Below, in pieces: positions 25,101 to 42,017 of a DNA stretch of 64,000 nt. The position numbers and the translations under genes were made by a program. Position 1 is the stretch's first letter. Every line of letters starts with the position of its first letter. The notes beneath the pieces were generated by a model. That model was given only the letters and a program-made list of their open reading frames with translations. It was not told the origin of the DNA and ran no database searches. Origin of the DNA: Glandiceps talaboti (Eukaryota; Hemichordata; Enteropneusta; Spengelidae); NCBI RefSeq assembly GCF_964340395.1, contig NC_135557.1, positions 6,471,216-6,535,215 of the forward strand. The letters run 5' to 3'.

Positions 25101-28100
25101 GTGGCTAAACCACCATAGGGCTAATACAGTTATGTCTACAACCCTGTACTAGATATGTGTGTGGCTATACCACCATAGGACTAATACAGTTATGTCTACA
25201 ACCCTGTACTAGATAATGTGTGTGGCTATACCACCATAGGGCTAATACAGTTATGTCTACAACCCTGTACTAGATATGTGTGTGGCTATACCACCATAGG
25301 GCTAATACAGTTATGTCTACAACCCGGTACTAGGTATGTGTGTGGCTATACCACCATAGGGCTAATACAGTAATGTCTACAACCCTGGACTAGATATGTG
25401 TGTGGCTAAACCACCATAGGGTTAATACAGTTATGTCTACAACCCTGTACTAGATCTGTGTGTGGCTATACCACCATAGGGCTAATACAGTTATGTCTAC
25501 AACTCTGTACTAGATATGTGTGTGTGGCTATACCACCATAGGGCTAATACAGTTATGTCTACAACCCTGTACTAGATATGTGTGTGTGGCTATACCACCA
25601 TAGGGCTAATACAGTTATGTCTACAACCCTGTACTAGATATGTGTGTGTGGCTATACCACCATAGGGCTAATACAGTTATGTCTACAACCCGGTACTAGG
25701 TATGTGTGTGGCTATACCACCATAGGGCTAATACAGTAATGTCTACAACCCTGTACTAGATATGTGTGTGGCTAAACCACCATAGGGCTAATACACTTAT
25801 GTCTACAACTCTGTACTAAATCTGTGTGTGGCTATACCACCATAGGGCTAATACAGTTATGTCTACAACTCTGTACTGGGTATGTGTGTGTGGCTAAACC
25901 ACCATAGGGCTAATACAGTTATGTCTACAACCCTGTACTAGATATTTGTGTGGCTATACCACCATAGGGCTAATACAGTTATGTCTACAACTCTGTACTA
26001 GATATGTGTGTGTCTATACCACCATAGGGCTAATACAGTTATGCCTACAACTCTGTACTAGATATGTGTGTGTGGCTATACCACCATAGGGCTAATACAG
26101 TTATGTCTACAACCCTGTACTAGATATCTGTGTGGCTAAACCACCATAGGGCTAATACAGTTATGTCTACAACCCTGTACTACATGTGTGTGGCTATACC
26201 ACCATAGGACTAATACAGTTATGTCTACAACCCTGTACTAGATAATGTGTGTGGCTATACCACCATAGGGCTAATACAGTTATGTCTACAACCCTGTACT
26301 AGATATGTGTGTGTGGCTATACCACCATAGGGCTAATACAGTTATGTCTACAACCCTGTACTAGATATGTGTGTGTGGCTATACCACCATAGGGCTAATA
26401 CAGTTATGTCTACAACTCTGTACTAGATATGTGTGTGTGGCTATACCACCATAGGGCTAATACAGTTATGTCTACAACCCTGTACTAGATATGTGTGTGT
26501 GGCTATACCACCATAGGGCTAATACAGTTATGTCTACAACCCTGTACTAGATATGTGTGTGTGGCTATACCACCATAGGGCTAATACAGTTATGTCTACA
26601 ACCCTGTACTAGATATGTGTGTGTCTATACCACCATAGGGCTAATACAGTTATGTCTACAACCCTGTACTAGATATGTGTGTGGCTATACCACCATAGGA
26701 CTAATACAGTTATGTCTACAACCCTGTACTAGATATGTGTGTGGCTAAACCACCATAGGGCTAATACAGTTATGTCTACAACCCTGTACTAGATATGTGT
26801 GTGGCTATACCACCATAGGACTAATACAGTTATGTCTACAACCCTGTACTAGATAATGTGTGTGGCTATACCACCATAGGGCTAATACAGTTATGTCTAC
26901 AACCCTGTACTAGATATGTGTGTGGCTATACCACCATAGGGCTAATACAGTTATGTCTACAACCCGGTACTAGGTATGTGTGTGGCTATACCACCATAGG
27001 GCTAATACAGTAATGTCTACAACCCTGTACTAGATATGTGTGTGGCTAAACCACCATAGGGTTAATACAGTTATGTCTACAACCCTGTACTAGATCTGTG
27101 TGTGGCTATACCACCATAGGGCTAATACAGATATGTCTACAACTCTGTACTAGATATGTGTGTGTGGCTATACCACCATAGGGCTAATACAGTTATGTCT
27201 ACAACCCTGTACTAGATATGTGTGTGTGGCTATACCACCATAGGGCTAATACAGTTATGTCTACAACCCTGTACTAGATATGTGTGTGTGGCTATACCAC
27301 CATAGGGCTAATACAGTTATGTCTACAACCCGGTACTAGGTATGTGTGTGGCTATACCACCATAGGGCTAATACAGTAATGTCTACAACCCTGTACTAGA
27401 TATGTGTGTGGCTAAACCACCATAGGGCTAATACACTTATGTCTACAACCCTGTACTAGATCTGTGTGTGGCTATACCACCATAGGGCTAATACAGTTAT
27501 GTCTACAACTCTGTACTGGGTATGTGTGTGTGGCTAAACCACCATAGGGCTAATACAGTTATGTCTACAACCCTGTACTAGATATTTGTGTGGCTAAACC
27601 ACCATAGGGCTAATACAGTTATGTCTACAACTCTGTACTAGATATGTGTGTGTGGCTATACCACCATAGGGCTAATACAGTTATGTCTACAACCCTGTAC
27701 TAGATATGTGTGTGTGGCTATACCACCATAGGGCTAATACAGTTATGTCTACAACCCTGTACTAGATATGTGTGTGGCTAAACCACCATAGGGCTAATAC
27801 AGTTATGTCTACAACCCTGTACTACATGTGTGTGGCTATACCACCATAGGACTAATACAGTTATGTCTACAACCCTGTACTAGATAATGTGTGTGGCTAT
27901 ACCACCATAGGGCTAATACAGTTATGTCTACAACCCTGTACTAGATATGTGTGTGTGGCTATACCACCATAGGGCTAATACAGTTATGTCTACAACCCTG
28001 TACTAGATATGTGTGTGTGGCTATACCACCATAGGGCTAATACAGTTATGTCTACAACCCTGTACTAGATATGTGTGTGTCTATACCACCATAGGGCTAA

Positions 28101-30258
28101 TACAGTTATGTCTACAACCCTGTACTAGATATGTGTGTGGCTATACCACCATAGGACTAATACAGTTATGTCTACAACCCTGTACTAGATATGTGTGTGG
28201 CTAAACCACCATAGGGCTAATACAGTTATGTCTACAACCCTGTACTACATGTGTGTGGCTATACCACCATAGGACTAATACAGTTATGTCTACAACCCTG
28301 TACTAGATAATGTGTGTGGCTATACCACCATAGGGCTAATACAGTTATGTCTACAACCCTGTACTAGATATGTGTGTGGCTATACCACCATAGGGCTAAT
28401 ACAGTTATGTCTACAACCCGGTACTAGGTATGTGTGTGGCTATACCACCATAGGGCTAATACAGTAATGTCTACAACCCTGTACTAGATATGTGTGTGGC
28501 TAAACCACCATAGGGCTAATACACTTATGTCTACAACCCTGTACTAGATCTGTGTGTGGCTATACCACCATAGGGCTAATACAGTTATGTCTACAACCCT
28601 GTACTAGATATGTGTGTGGCTATACCACCATGGGGCTAATACAGTTATGTCTACAACCCTGTACTAGATATGTGTGTGTGGCTATACCACCATAGGGATA
28701 ATACAGTTATGTCTACAACCCTGTACTAGATATGTGTGTGTGGCTATACCACCACATGGCTAATACAGTTATGTCTACAACTCTGTACTAGGTATGTGTG
28801 TGGCTATACCACCATAGGGCTAATACAGTTATGTCCACAAATCTGTACTAGATATGTGTGTGGCTATACCACCATAGGGCTAATACAGTTATGTCCACAA
28901 ATCTATACTAGATATGTGTGTGGCTATACCACCATAGGGCTAATACAGTTATGTCTACAACTCTGTACTAGGTATGTGTGTGGCTATACCACCATAGGGC
29001 TAATACAGTTATGTCTACAACTCTGTACTAGGTATGTGTGTGGCTATACCACCATAGGGCTAATACAGTTATGTCTACAACCCTGTACTAGGTATGTGTG
29101 TGGCTATACCACCATAGGGCTAATACAGTAATGTCTACAACCCTGTACTAGGTATGTGTGTGGCTATACCAGTGGCACCATAGGGCTAATACAGGTATGT
29201 CTACAACTCTGTACTAGGTATGTGTGTGGCTATACCACCATAGGGCTAATACAGTTATGTCTACAACTCTGTACTAGGTATGTGTGTGGCTATACCACCA
29301 TAGGGCTAATACAGTTATGTCTACAACTCTGTACTAGGTATGTGTGTGGCTATACCACCATAGGACTAATACAGGTATGTCTACAACTCTGTACTAGATA
29401 TGTGTGTGGCTATACCACCATAGGGCTAATACAGGTATGTCTACAACCCTGTACTAGATATGTGTGTGGCTATACCACCATAGGGTTAATACAGTTATGT
29501 CTACAACCCTGTACTAGGTATGTGTGTGGCTATACCACCATAGGCCTAATACAGTTATGTCTACAACCCTGTACTAGATATGTGTGTGGCTATACCAGTG
29601 GCACCATAGGGCTAATACAGTTTTGTCTACAACCCTGTACTAGATATGTGTGTGGCTATACCACCATAGGGTTAATACAGTTATGTCTACAATTATGTAC
29701 TAGATATGTGTGTGGCTATGCCACCATAGGGTTAATACAGTTATGTCTACAACCCTGTATTAGATATGTGTGTGGCTATACCAGTGGCACCATAGGGCTA
29801 ATACAGTTTTGTCTACAACCCTGTACTAGATACTGTGTGTGGCTATACCACCACAGGGCTAATACAGTTATGTCTACAACCCTGTACTAGATATGTGTGT
29901 GTGGCTATACCACCACATGGCTAATACAGTTATGTCTACAACTCTGTGCTAGGTATGTGTGTGGCTAAACCACCAAAGGGCTAATACAGTTATGTCTACA
30001 ACCCTGTACTAGATATGTGTGTGTGGCTATACCAGTGCCACCATAGGGTTAATACAGGTATGTCTACAACTCTGCACTAGATATGTGTGTGGCTATACCA
30101 CCATAGGGCTAATACAGTTATGTCTACAACTCTGTACTAGGTATGTGTGTGGCTATACCACCACATGGCTAATACAGTTATGTCTACAACCCTGTACTAG
30201 ATATGTGTGTGGCTATACCACCACATGGCTAATACAGTTATGTCTACAACCCTGTATC
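16192..30258. repeat. 60-bp satellite array, about 14 kb, about 234 units, with higher-order repeats
   Basis: The unit is exactly 60 bp in most copies and contains GTACTAGATATGTGTGTGGC, TATACCACCATAGGGCTAAT and ACAGTTATGTCTACAACC. One-base variants mark higher-order repeats. The AGATAATG insertion variant recurs 541 bp apart (17501 and 18042), and the CTTGGTATG variant occurs at 18281, 19969, 22800 and 24909 (steps of 1688, 2831 and 2109). Some units gain GT dinucleotides or a 6-bp GTGGCA insert (near 16917, 29170, 29600 and 29780). The 20-codon period gives long open frames such as 29156-29890; these are by-products of the period. The 3' edge at 30258 joins unique sequence abruptly. Confidence 0.98.
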
Positions 30259-30336
30259 CTTAGGTATGTTTTGTCAGTTTCCCTAAGTAGTCTTATTAAC
30301 ACACTAACAGGTTCGTATAGATATATTTATACTTAC

Positions 30337-30465
30337 TTGTTCTGTGGATAGGAAGACCTTCCTTCCAACTGTACCACAAGGCTAAAGGACCACTGACCCA
30401 TACAGTTTTAAAAAATGACTTTTCTGGAGTAACGATCAATTCCTCCATGAATAACAAAACGCCAC
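30337..30465 (-). pseudogene. Integrase-like gene, second exon (DDE core start)
   Basis: The acceptor TATACTTATAG precedes 30465. The exon opens in phase 2, which matches the phase 2 donor of the exon ending at 32011. It continues the integrase core with WRFVIHGGIDRYSRKVIF and then hits a TAA. In another frame it ends with KEGLPIHRT and a consensus donor GTAAGT at 30336. This could be the decayed equivalent of the YGLPSRVRSD segment of the family, but that match is weak. The intron between the two exons is about 1.5 kb and carries CA/ATAC, TA and GA microsatellites. Confidence 0.65.
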
Positions 30466-30642
30466 CTATAAGTATAAAACACAATAATGGCATGATTGAA
30501 ATACTCAAAATTATATAAAGGAACCCTAAAATGGGTCATAAATGCTAAGCCAAAATACATATTGCACAAAAACACCACTAGCATACATGATATAGATATA
30601 AATGCTAGGGCAATCAATTTGGGCGGCTTTTACATTTAAGTC

Positions 30643-30645
<3 letters not shown>

Positions 30646-30694
<49 letters not shown>

Positions 30695-30853
30695 ACATAC
30701 ATACACACACACGCACACATACACACACACATACACACATACATACACACACACATACACACACACACATACATACATACATACATACATACATACATAC
30801 ATACATACATACATACATACATACATACATACATACAGACAGACAGACAGACA
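30646..30853. repeat. Compound (CA)n, (ATAC)n, (AGAC)n microsatellite
   Basis: About 210 bp of pure short repeats inside the intron of the integrase-like gene. Cysteine/valine/tyrosine-rich frames here are artefacts. Confidence 0.97.
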
Positions 30854-31498
30854 GACACCACACCATGATATAGCACTAGCAATTGTTCAGTTGTGCTAAA
30901 CAAGTGACTAAAATCAACATCACTACAAAATATTTTTCCCAATGTTTTTGACTTCTAAGTTTCTTTAAATTTAAATCAACCACACATATAGGCAGACAGA
31001 CAGATACATTCATGGACAAGACTATTTATCATGTCTGTAGCATGAATGCACCTATTTTAATCATAGACAGTGTCTATGATTTAATTCAGCTGTGCTAAAA
31101 TTTCCAAGCCACCACAAACCAAGGTTAATTAAACTTTATGCACTGACACATTGACATTGAGATGTCAAGTAGACCACAACAGATTTAAACGACATTAATA
31201 AAACAATAACTAACCTTTCATTTCTAGGCCTGGTCAAGGCATTTTCCCACACCATGAATCACGTATTTTGACCCAAAATTCACATCTCTGTTGTGATCAT
31301 TTTCATTTGAACAATTTTCAATCTACACACCCTCACCACCAAATACTGGGCCAATCAGTCTGACAGTTTCAATTTTATGTCATTTACACACACACACACA
31401 CACACACTTCACCATGCTTATAGGTTATAGCACAAGTGAACCTCTGTTCAGTAATGCTACTAATTAATTATTAAATAGTAATAATACATACATACACT
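30854..31498. other. Intron of the integrase-like gene, no feature
   Basis: Unique AT-rich DNA with a short CA run at about 31388-31407. Confidence 0.5.
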
Positions 31499-31499
31499 A

Positions 31500-31557
<58 letters not shown>
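31499..31557. repeat. (TA)n microsatellite
   Basis: About 28 TA dinucleotides. Confidence 0.97.
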
Positions 31558-31561
<4 letters not shown>

Positions 31562-31609
31562 TATACTTTACATATATATTTAAATGAACAGTTAGAGTGT
31601 GTCAGAGGG

Positions 31610-31612
<3 letters not shown>

Positions 31613-31658
<46 letters not shown>

Positions 31659-31675
31659 CAGAGACAGAGACAGAG
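31613..31675. repeat. (GA)n and (GACAGA)n microsatellite
   Basis: GA run followed by GACAGA hexamers. Confidence 0.95.
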
Positions 31676-32010
31676 CCTAACACAGACAGACAGATGGATG
31701 GAGAGACACTGACGGACATACATACTTACAGGCAAACAAAAAGGGATAGTAAATGACAGCACAAGCAGAGAGACAGCACCCATACACAGACACATACTAT
31801 AAATTAACCGTTTGAAAAATTACTGGTTTGTAATGTGCAGTACAATTGTCTATAATATACATTTTCGATTTTCTTGCGTTTGTATGTTTTTTCTCTCTAT
31901 GTTTATAATATTATATGATTATCATCATCATCAAGACACAACAAAACCATAAAAACTATGTATAAAAAATGATTGCACAATAAACAATAAAGTAATATTT
32001 TAAAACTTAC

Positions 32011-32694
32011 CGAATAAGTTTGTGATTTCCATCAATGTGCCATAGAGCTAAAGGTGAGTGCACGTGATATGGCCTTCTGCTTACTGAACGTACTTCAAGT
32101 GCCCGCATCAGAACACCGTGCGTATCAACTCTGTAATTCTTAAAGGGTATCTCTAACCCTTCTTTGTTGTACACGAAGATTTCTCGAGCGCAGAAAACCA
32201 ATCATTCGTCTATAGCCACAGTTAGGAAAATCTCTTTGTATTTCACGGACTTTCTCGTCTAATTCTTCATCAGTTAGTCCTGAGTAAGTCTCACCTATCA
32301 TTATTCCAAAATGTCTCAGTCGGCGTTGTATGGTTCGATCACAAACACTCGACATGTTCGCAATTTTCACAGTTGTGAAACCCATTCCCACTAGGAATTT
32401 CAGCTGTTTCGCTGGTATGTTATACTTGGATGGTCTTCAAATCAGTGTGGAATGATACCGTTCGTTGGCCATGTTGGTATTATCATGATCCAACTGTTCA
32501 AATTCAAGTTCATGTAGAGCTTCTTGAACGAGTTGGACAACTTCGTTATTACACATACCTATGGCATTCAACTGACGCAGTAGACATACAAGACATTGAA
32601 TTCGGCCTACTACTTCAACATCATTTTGAAGGTCATTCCGCAAAATGCCTAAACTGGCAAAGATGTGCGAGCGCACAAAGTTTAAGTCGTCCAT
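32011..32694 (-). pseudogene. HTH plus DDE integrase-like gene, first exon, with nonsense codon and frameshift
   Basis: Starts with an ATG at 32692-32694. The N-terminal part (MDDLNFVRSHIF to YHSTLI) ends at an in-frame TGA at 32437-32439. The same frame then continues as RPSKYNIPAKQLKFL, MGFTTVKIANMSSV and TIQRRLRHFG, a helix-turn-helix region. FPNCGYRRMIGFL and RVQQRRVRDTL follow. A one-base shift near 32143 moves to the frame carrying VDTHGVLMRAL and PLALWHIDGNHKLIR, with the first core Asp in WHIDGN. The donor GTAAGT at 32010 is phase 2 and fits the exon at 30465. This architecture belongs to integrase-core proteins widespread in fish, amphioxus and cnidarians, thought to be transposon-derived. 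Two lesions suggest a dead copy, unless one is a sequencing error. Confidence 0.8.
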
Positions 32695-32726
32695 GATTAC
32701 TGGATGTAAGACGGGTAATGTTTTTC

Positions 32727-32990
32727 TTCCGGATCATGACATAGGTCATATAACTTGTCACGAGCATACCTAGCTTTGTAGACTATTTCAAATGCGTTCT
32801 GCAAAGTAGTCGTCGGTTGATGTGTATTCACTTCCAAGCTAGCTGGGGTGCTTTGTGCAGACTTCAACGTACGCTTTGATTTAACTGCACGCTATGAATT
32901 ATCAACTGTCCAGATTGAATTATCGATTGTCCAAAATGATATAACGTTCATACAAATTGACTTATCACTTGACATCGACTTAATCACTTG
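32727..32990. repeat. Dispersed repeat R, copy 1 (empty MITE site)
   Basis: Co-linear with about 42018-42412: shared GACATAGGTCATATAACTTG-like start, GAGCATACCTAGCTT, GGGGTGCTTTGTGCAGACTT and CAGATTGAATTATCGATTG. It runs on into the 21-bp satellite. At 32762-32770 it has GAGCATACC followed directly by TAGCTT, that is, the pre-insertion form of the MITE site at 42052. Confidence 0.8.
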
Positions 32991-33272
32991 ACGTTCCTGA
33001 CTTGTCATTTGACGGACCTGACTTATCACTTGACGTCCTAACTTGTCAATTGGCGGACCTGACTTGTCATTTGACGTTCCTGACTTGTCACTTGACGGAC
33101 CTGACTTGTCACTTGACGTTCCTGGCTTGTCAATTGACGGACCTGACTTGTCACTTGACGTTCCTGACTTGTTAATTGACGGACCTGACTTATCACTTGA
33201 CGTACTTGACTTGTCATTTGACGGACCTGACTTATCACTTGATGTACCTGACTTATCACTTGACTAGTTCGA
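32966..33272 (-). repeat. 21-bp satellite, inverted copy
   Basis: About 14 units, reverse complement of the family at 12248-12534 (CACTTGACGTTCCTGACTTG and GTCATTTGACGGACC). Confidence 0.95.
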
Positions 33273-33616
33273 CTTCTGACGTGGATTACGCTCCATACGC
33301 ACACGTTGTTGTAAAAATGACCCTCTTTATTGTTAAGGTTCCTCTAGACATGGTTGTAACTAAGTAAAACCAAATTACCTTGTACATACCGCCGCCTACT
33401 TTTAAAACTCCTATTTTTACTCCAAAGAAGACTTCGTGTGTGAAACGTCGGTTATAAAATTTTAACGTAGATTAACGGTGCCGTCATTATTTATGACCCG
33501 AGGGTCGGAAGAATCGGAGAGGGGGACTCAACAAGTGCTAAGCCAGAAGGGGGTTACTTAAAGATTGGAGAGTGAAAGGGTGGGGTTTACTCAAATTATT
33601 TTCTAATACACTCGAG

Positions 33617-33618
<2 letters not shown>
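33273..33618. other. Flank of the 21-bp satellite, then non-coding sequence
   Basis: The first 30 bp match the flank of the 12.2-kb array in inverted orientation. Nothing else recognised. Confidence 0.5.
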
Positions 33619-33708
<90 letters not shown>

Positions 33709-33709
33709 A
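33619..33709. repeat. (CA)n microsatellite
   Basis: About 43 CA dinucleotides, followed by a G9 run at about 33727. Confidence 0.97.
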
Positions 33710-34051
33710 TTTCCTGGCGCGCGAAGGGGGGGGGGGCTCCCTCTCCTGAACCCAGCATCACACTGCTCCCTTTTTTATTCAAATTTTACGTAGTATTATT
33801 ACTACGTTGACGTGTTAAAACAGCACCTTCATTTAGTCCTTGAATTTCAACAAATCTCCGGAAACCCCCTCCCGTATTCGTACCAACCCCTACTTTAATA
33901 GCTCCGTCAAACTTTGATTCAACTAATACCGCCTAATTTCAAATTTTACTAGCTACTTTGGGAATAAGCTGCACTCATTGTTACCTCTTACCTTTGAAAT
34001 AAACTACATTCATCATGTTATGTAGAAATGTAATTTCAAGAATAAAATGTT

Positions 34052-34291
<240 letters not shown>

Positions 34292-35761
34292 CTCAATTTG
34301 TATAATGTTTGTATTACTCCAGTAACACTTATGACTGTGTGTGGGGGAGGGGGTAATAACAATTCTGTCAAGCCAGGCAGGGGGTCATTCATTCCAATTT
34401 TGTGGATTTTCAACAAAAAAAAGCTTCCGACGACACCCCACTCATAAATAATGACAATACCCTAATTGACTTGTCCACTTTTAATCAGACCGAATATTTA
34501 TAACATGTCATACATTTCCTGTGATATTAGACAAGTATAAAATCTCATCTCGACATTTACATAACCTGCATCTTTTTTTTCCTTGAATATACATCAACAA
34601 AATCATATGTTCAATATGTAGGCATAAGAGATATGATGAAAACATAAGTAGACATGGTAACATCATTCAAATAGATTTGTTGATTCCAAAGATAGTGCTA
34701 TATATAATAAGAATGGGTTTGATAAATTGGAAAAGATTATATGGCTGAGATGTATACAGCGCCCTCGACGGAAAGTGTGTTTATACTTTTGTTTAATTTG
34801 GATGTTACCTGTTGCATAGGAATACATTCTTTAGTATGATTTTGGCCTATTATAATATGTGATCCTCCTGTACAATTAAAGTAAAAGCGTAAAGTTGTAA
34901 CGTTGCCAGTGTCATTGCAATGTGTTGGCGTCCTAGTTAGTTATTTGTGTCAGTGTTATTCTATGTCTTTCAGAACAGTCGTTCTAGCACACCTTCTTGT
35001 GAGCGATCCTTGGATGTGATCATCGTTGGTCCAGGCAGTCACCATATACTATGCAGAGTTTGAGGGTTTCAGTGTACGCCGTGGTTGCTGTCGGTGCCAA
35101 TTCGTAGGTATTAGTCCATTGAAGATGTCAACCCATAATTATCTCTTGTGGAAAACCAGCGAAAGATGCCGTCCGAAACAGAAGCTTCACACAACACACG
35201 AACAATGAGTTTGTAAAATTATTCCCGTTATCTTTATTCAATGACCTAATGATTCAATGACGTTTGCCGCAACAACTTTCCATGCAAGCTCCGAACGCAA
35301 AATTGGGAAACTGCTTGTATACTTGCACTGTGTGAGGCTGCTTTGATTCGGGCTGTTTTCACTTGATATCCGTCAAATTGTTGCCCATTGTGTGTGAACC
35401 TTTATCGTGTATACTACATTATATAATTGTCCCTGGAATTCTGCACTTCTTTAATTTCATGTTGTGTGTGGGTCCTATTATTTAGATTTACTGAACCTCA
35501 CTGAAGAATTGCTGCACTATTATATCGTTCCTGTCAACAATTTATTTTCAGTTTATTTTCCTTTCGTTACGAAAATTTTAAATTAACATTCCACTCGTAA
35601 TTATAGGATTGTTACGTTTCCATTATTTTTCAACAAACTTGATTTTATCTATCAAAACTATTTCTATTCTGATTATAATAATCTTCAATAACTAAATTCA
35701 GATAATTCAAGTTAACCTTTTAGCATTACAGACAATTAATTGCAATTATAATAAAGCTTAC
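34292..35761. other. Non-coding sequence
   Basis: AT-rich unique DNA between the microsatellites and the CTLD exon. No exon recognised; the 60-codon plus frame at 35026-35208 has no known motif. Confidence 0.5.
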
Positions 35762-35847
35762 CTATATCTTCACATATATAATGCAGAGTATTACCACAGC
35801 CGTAGATACGCCATTTACACGTTGACTGCCACGTGTCACCATTACAA
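35762..35847 (-). CDS. C-type lectin-like domain, C-terminal exon
   Basis: An 86-bp minus-strand exon. The acceptor CTATTTATGTAG is followed by one base that completes a phase 2 codon, then 28 codons, then one base before the donor GTAAGC at 35761. The peptide is CNGDTWQSTCKWRIYGCGNTLHYICED. It is the end of a CTLD: the GC and YICE cysteines are the conserved C-terminal pair. Phase 2 entry matches the phase 2 donor of the exon at 47899-48193, and phase 1 exit matches the HYR exon at 3641-3871. The usual WND calcium-site motif is not present. The domain is extracellular and was probably once sugar-binding. Confidence 0.82.
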
Positions 35848-35953
35848 CTACATAAATAGAAAATAGAAAACAATGATATCATCATGTAAGGATATTTTCT
35901 GCATCTTATATGAAGGATCATAGTATAAACACCCTGGCTTTGATTTGTACTAA

Positions 35954-36007
35954 ATTAAATAAAGTAAAAAGTTATCATAAACACGATAACCTTTTACTTT
36001 ATTTAAT
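35954..36007. repeat. 23-bp inverted repeat with 8-nt loop
   Basis: Arms 35954-35976 and 35985-36007 pair with a single mismatch around the loop ATAAACAC. Strong hairpin potential in RNA or DNA, just upstream (on the minus strand) of the CTLD exon at 35847. It could be a small foldback or MITE end. Confidence 0.85.
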
Positions 36008-36485
36008 CCACAGACACAAGCCTAGCACAACGAGTTAATACGGTAAGCTTAGCCATAAACGAACTTGTGCTTTTGAAAAATTCTGTCCTCGTGTTAGTTT
36101 AGTTCCTAGGTAAAGGAAACGGACTGAGACCAGAACGTTTATCATGTGATTACTACATTCAGTCATATCGTTATGGTCTGGGAAAGCTTTGAGGGTCATC
36201 CCTATGAGATTGAATTGTGGGTTTGACAAATCTCTGAGAACAATTGAATATTGTCATGCGAATTGGACCAATGTGGGAAAATGCTGAATTGAGAGTCGTC
36301 CCAATGAGATGTTAGTGTGGGTATGAGAGAAGTAAAACTTCCCCTAAAATATAGCAAAGCTTTGTGCACTGTACAAAAAAGCCCGTCTCCTGCTGTGCCA
36401 CAAATGCTGCTCTCCTTGGTCGGGTCAGGCGAACATGACAAAATATTAGAATAGATTGTAAAAGTTAAAAATCACCTGGATGCAC
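36008..36485. other. Non-coding sequence
   Basis: No gene recognised. Two minus-strand frames (36229-36035 and 36441-36202) have no known motifs. Confidence 0.5.
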
Positions 36486-37223
36486 TGTTACGATCCACAA
36501 ATACCACATTCAGAATTTTGGCACATTTTCCCTAAATTAACGTGAATAGTTCAATTTAAACTACTTAGTTACAAACAGGAGCTAACAACAGCATGATCAG
36601 AAAATATGTTGACTTATTTACTTATTTACTAATCCTATACTAATTACATGTATCGCTAGATAACAAATGTCAAGTGTTTTGATTAAACAACATAGATTAG
36701 TTCTTGTAAACAAGATAACTTGTTGATTACCGAATTCAAATTAATACTCAATTTTCCAATGGCGTGATCAACATTTGTCTTACGCGTGAACATTTACATA
36801 TGGCATGATCTCAAATCCCAATCTTAAATATTCTAGTGGAAAGTTCACCGTGTATTCTAGAACAATGAATCTAGGTGAGAGATTATTAAATTATAACCAG
36901 TTGTCTTTACAAAAGATGACATCACCTTATTTTCAAGGTGACAACTAGAACTTATATGTTAGGGACTTGAAGAAATAAAGTTTACTCTTAGATTTTGAAT
37001 ACAACGCAACTGTTGGTGTGCGGTTCCGTTGTCTCTCTCTGCCTGAGTGTAAGAGCGTATGTGTATGTGACGATACCCGTGTGGCTAATTCCTAACTTAG
37101 ACAAGCTCGTAGATCCTGGTACCCAAGAAAGACAGTTAGAGTGGAGAATCGTTTACGTTCTGCCGATCTACCCACAACTACCAGACACTGAAACATTATA
37201 TTAAGCCACCCTAGAACGTAACA
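36486..37223. repeat. 738-bp dispersed repeat, LTR-like, copy B
   Basis: Partner of 6352-7080 in the same orientation. It starts TGTTACGATCC and ends TAGAACGTAACA. Shared internal blocks include CTAACAACAGCATGATCA, GTAAACAAGATAACTTG and GTGACAACTAGAACTTATAT. No clear target duplication flanks it, and no retrotransposon interior was found beside it, so a solo LTR is a guess. Directly after it, 37224-37379 is open on the plus strand (reading LVTERAKEGEICDIGNVIE and LLDFGKVSDVTIEMIDMM) but unrecognised. Confidence 0.7.

Positions 37224-42017
<4,794 letters not shown>

Noticed and set aside
29156-29890. 244-codon frame of cysteine-rich 20-residue repeats
   Set aside because: It lies wholly inside the 60-bp satellite; neighbouring units break it freely with stops and GT insertions.
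16192-30258. Repeat-spacer structure reminiscent of CRISPR
   Set aside because: Units are head-to-tail with no unique spacers, and the genome is eukaryotic. It is a satellite.
30526-30942. 138-codon minus-strand frame rich in Cys, Val and Tyr
   Set aside because: Translation of the CA/ATAC microsatellite.
36202-36441. 79-codon minus-strand frame
   Set aside because: No motif, and it borders the dispersed 738-bp repeat; probably chance.
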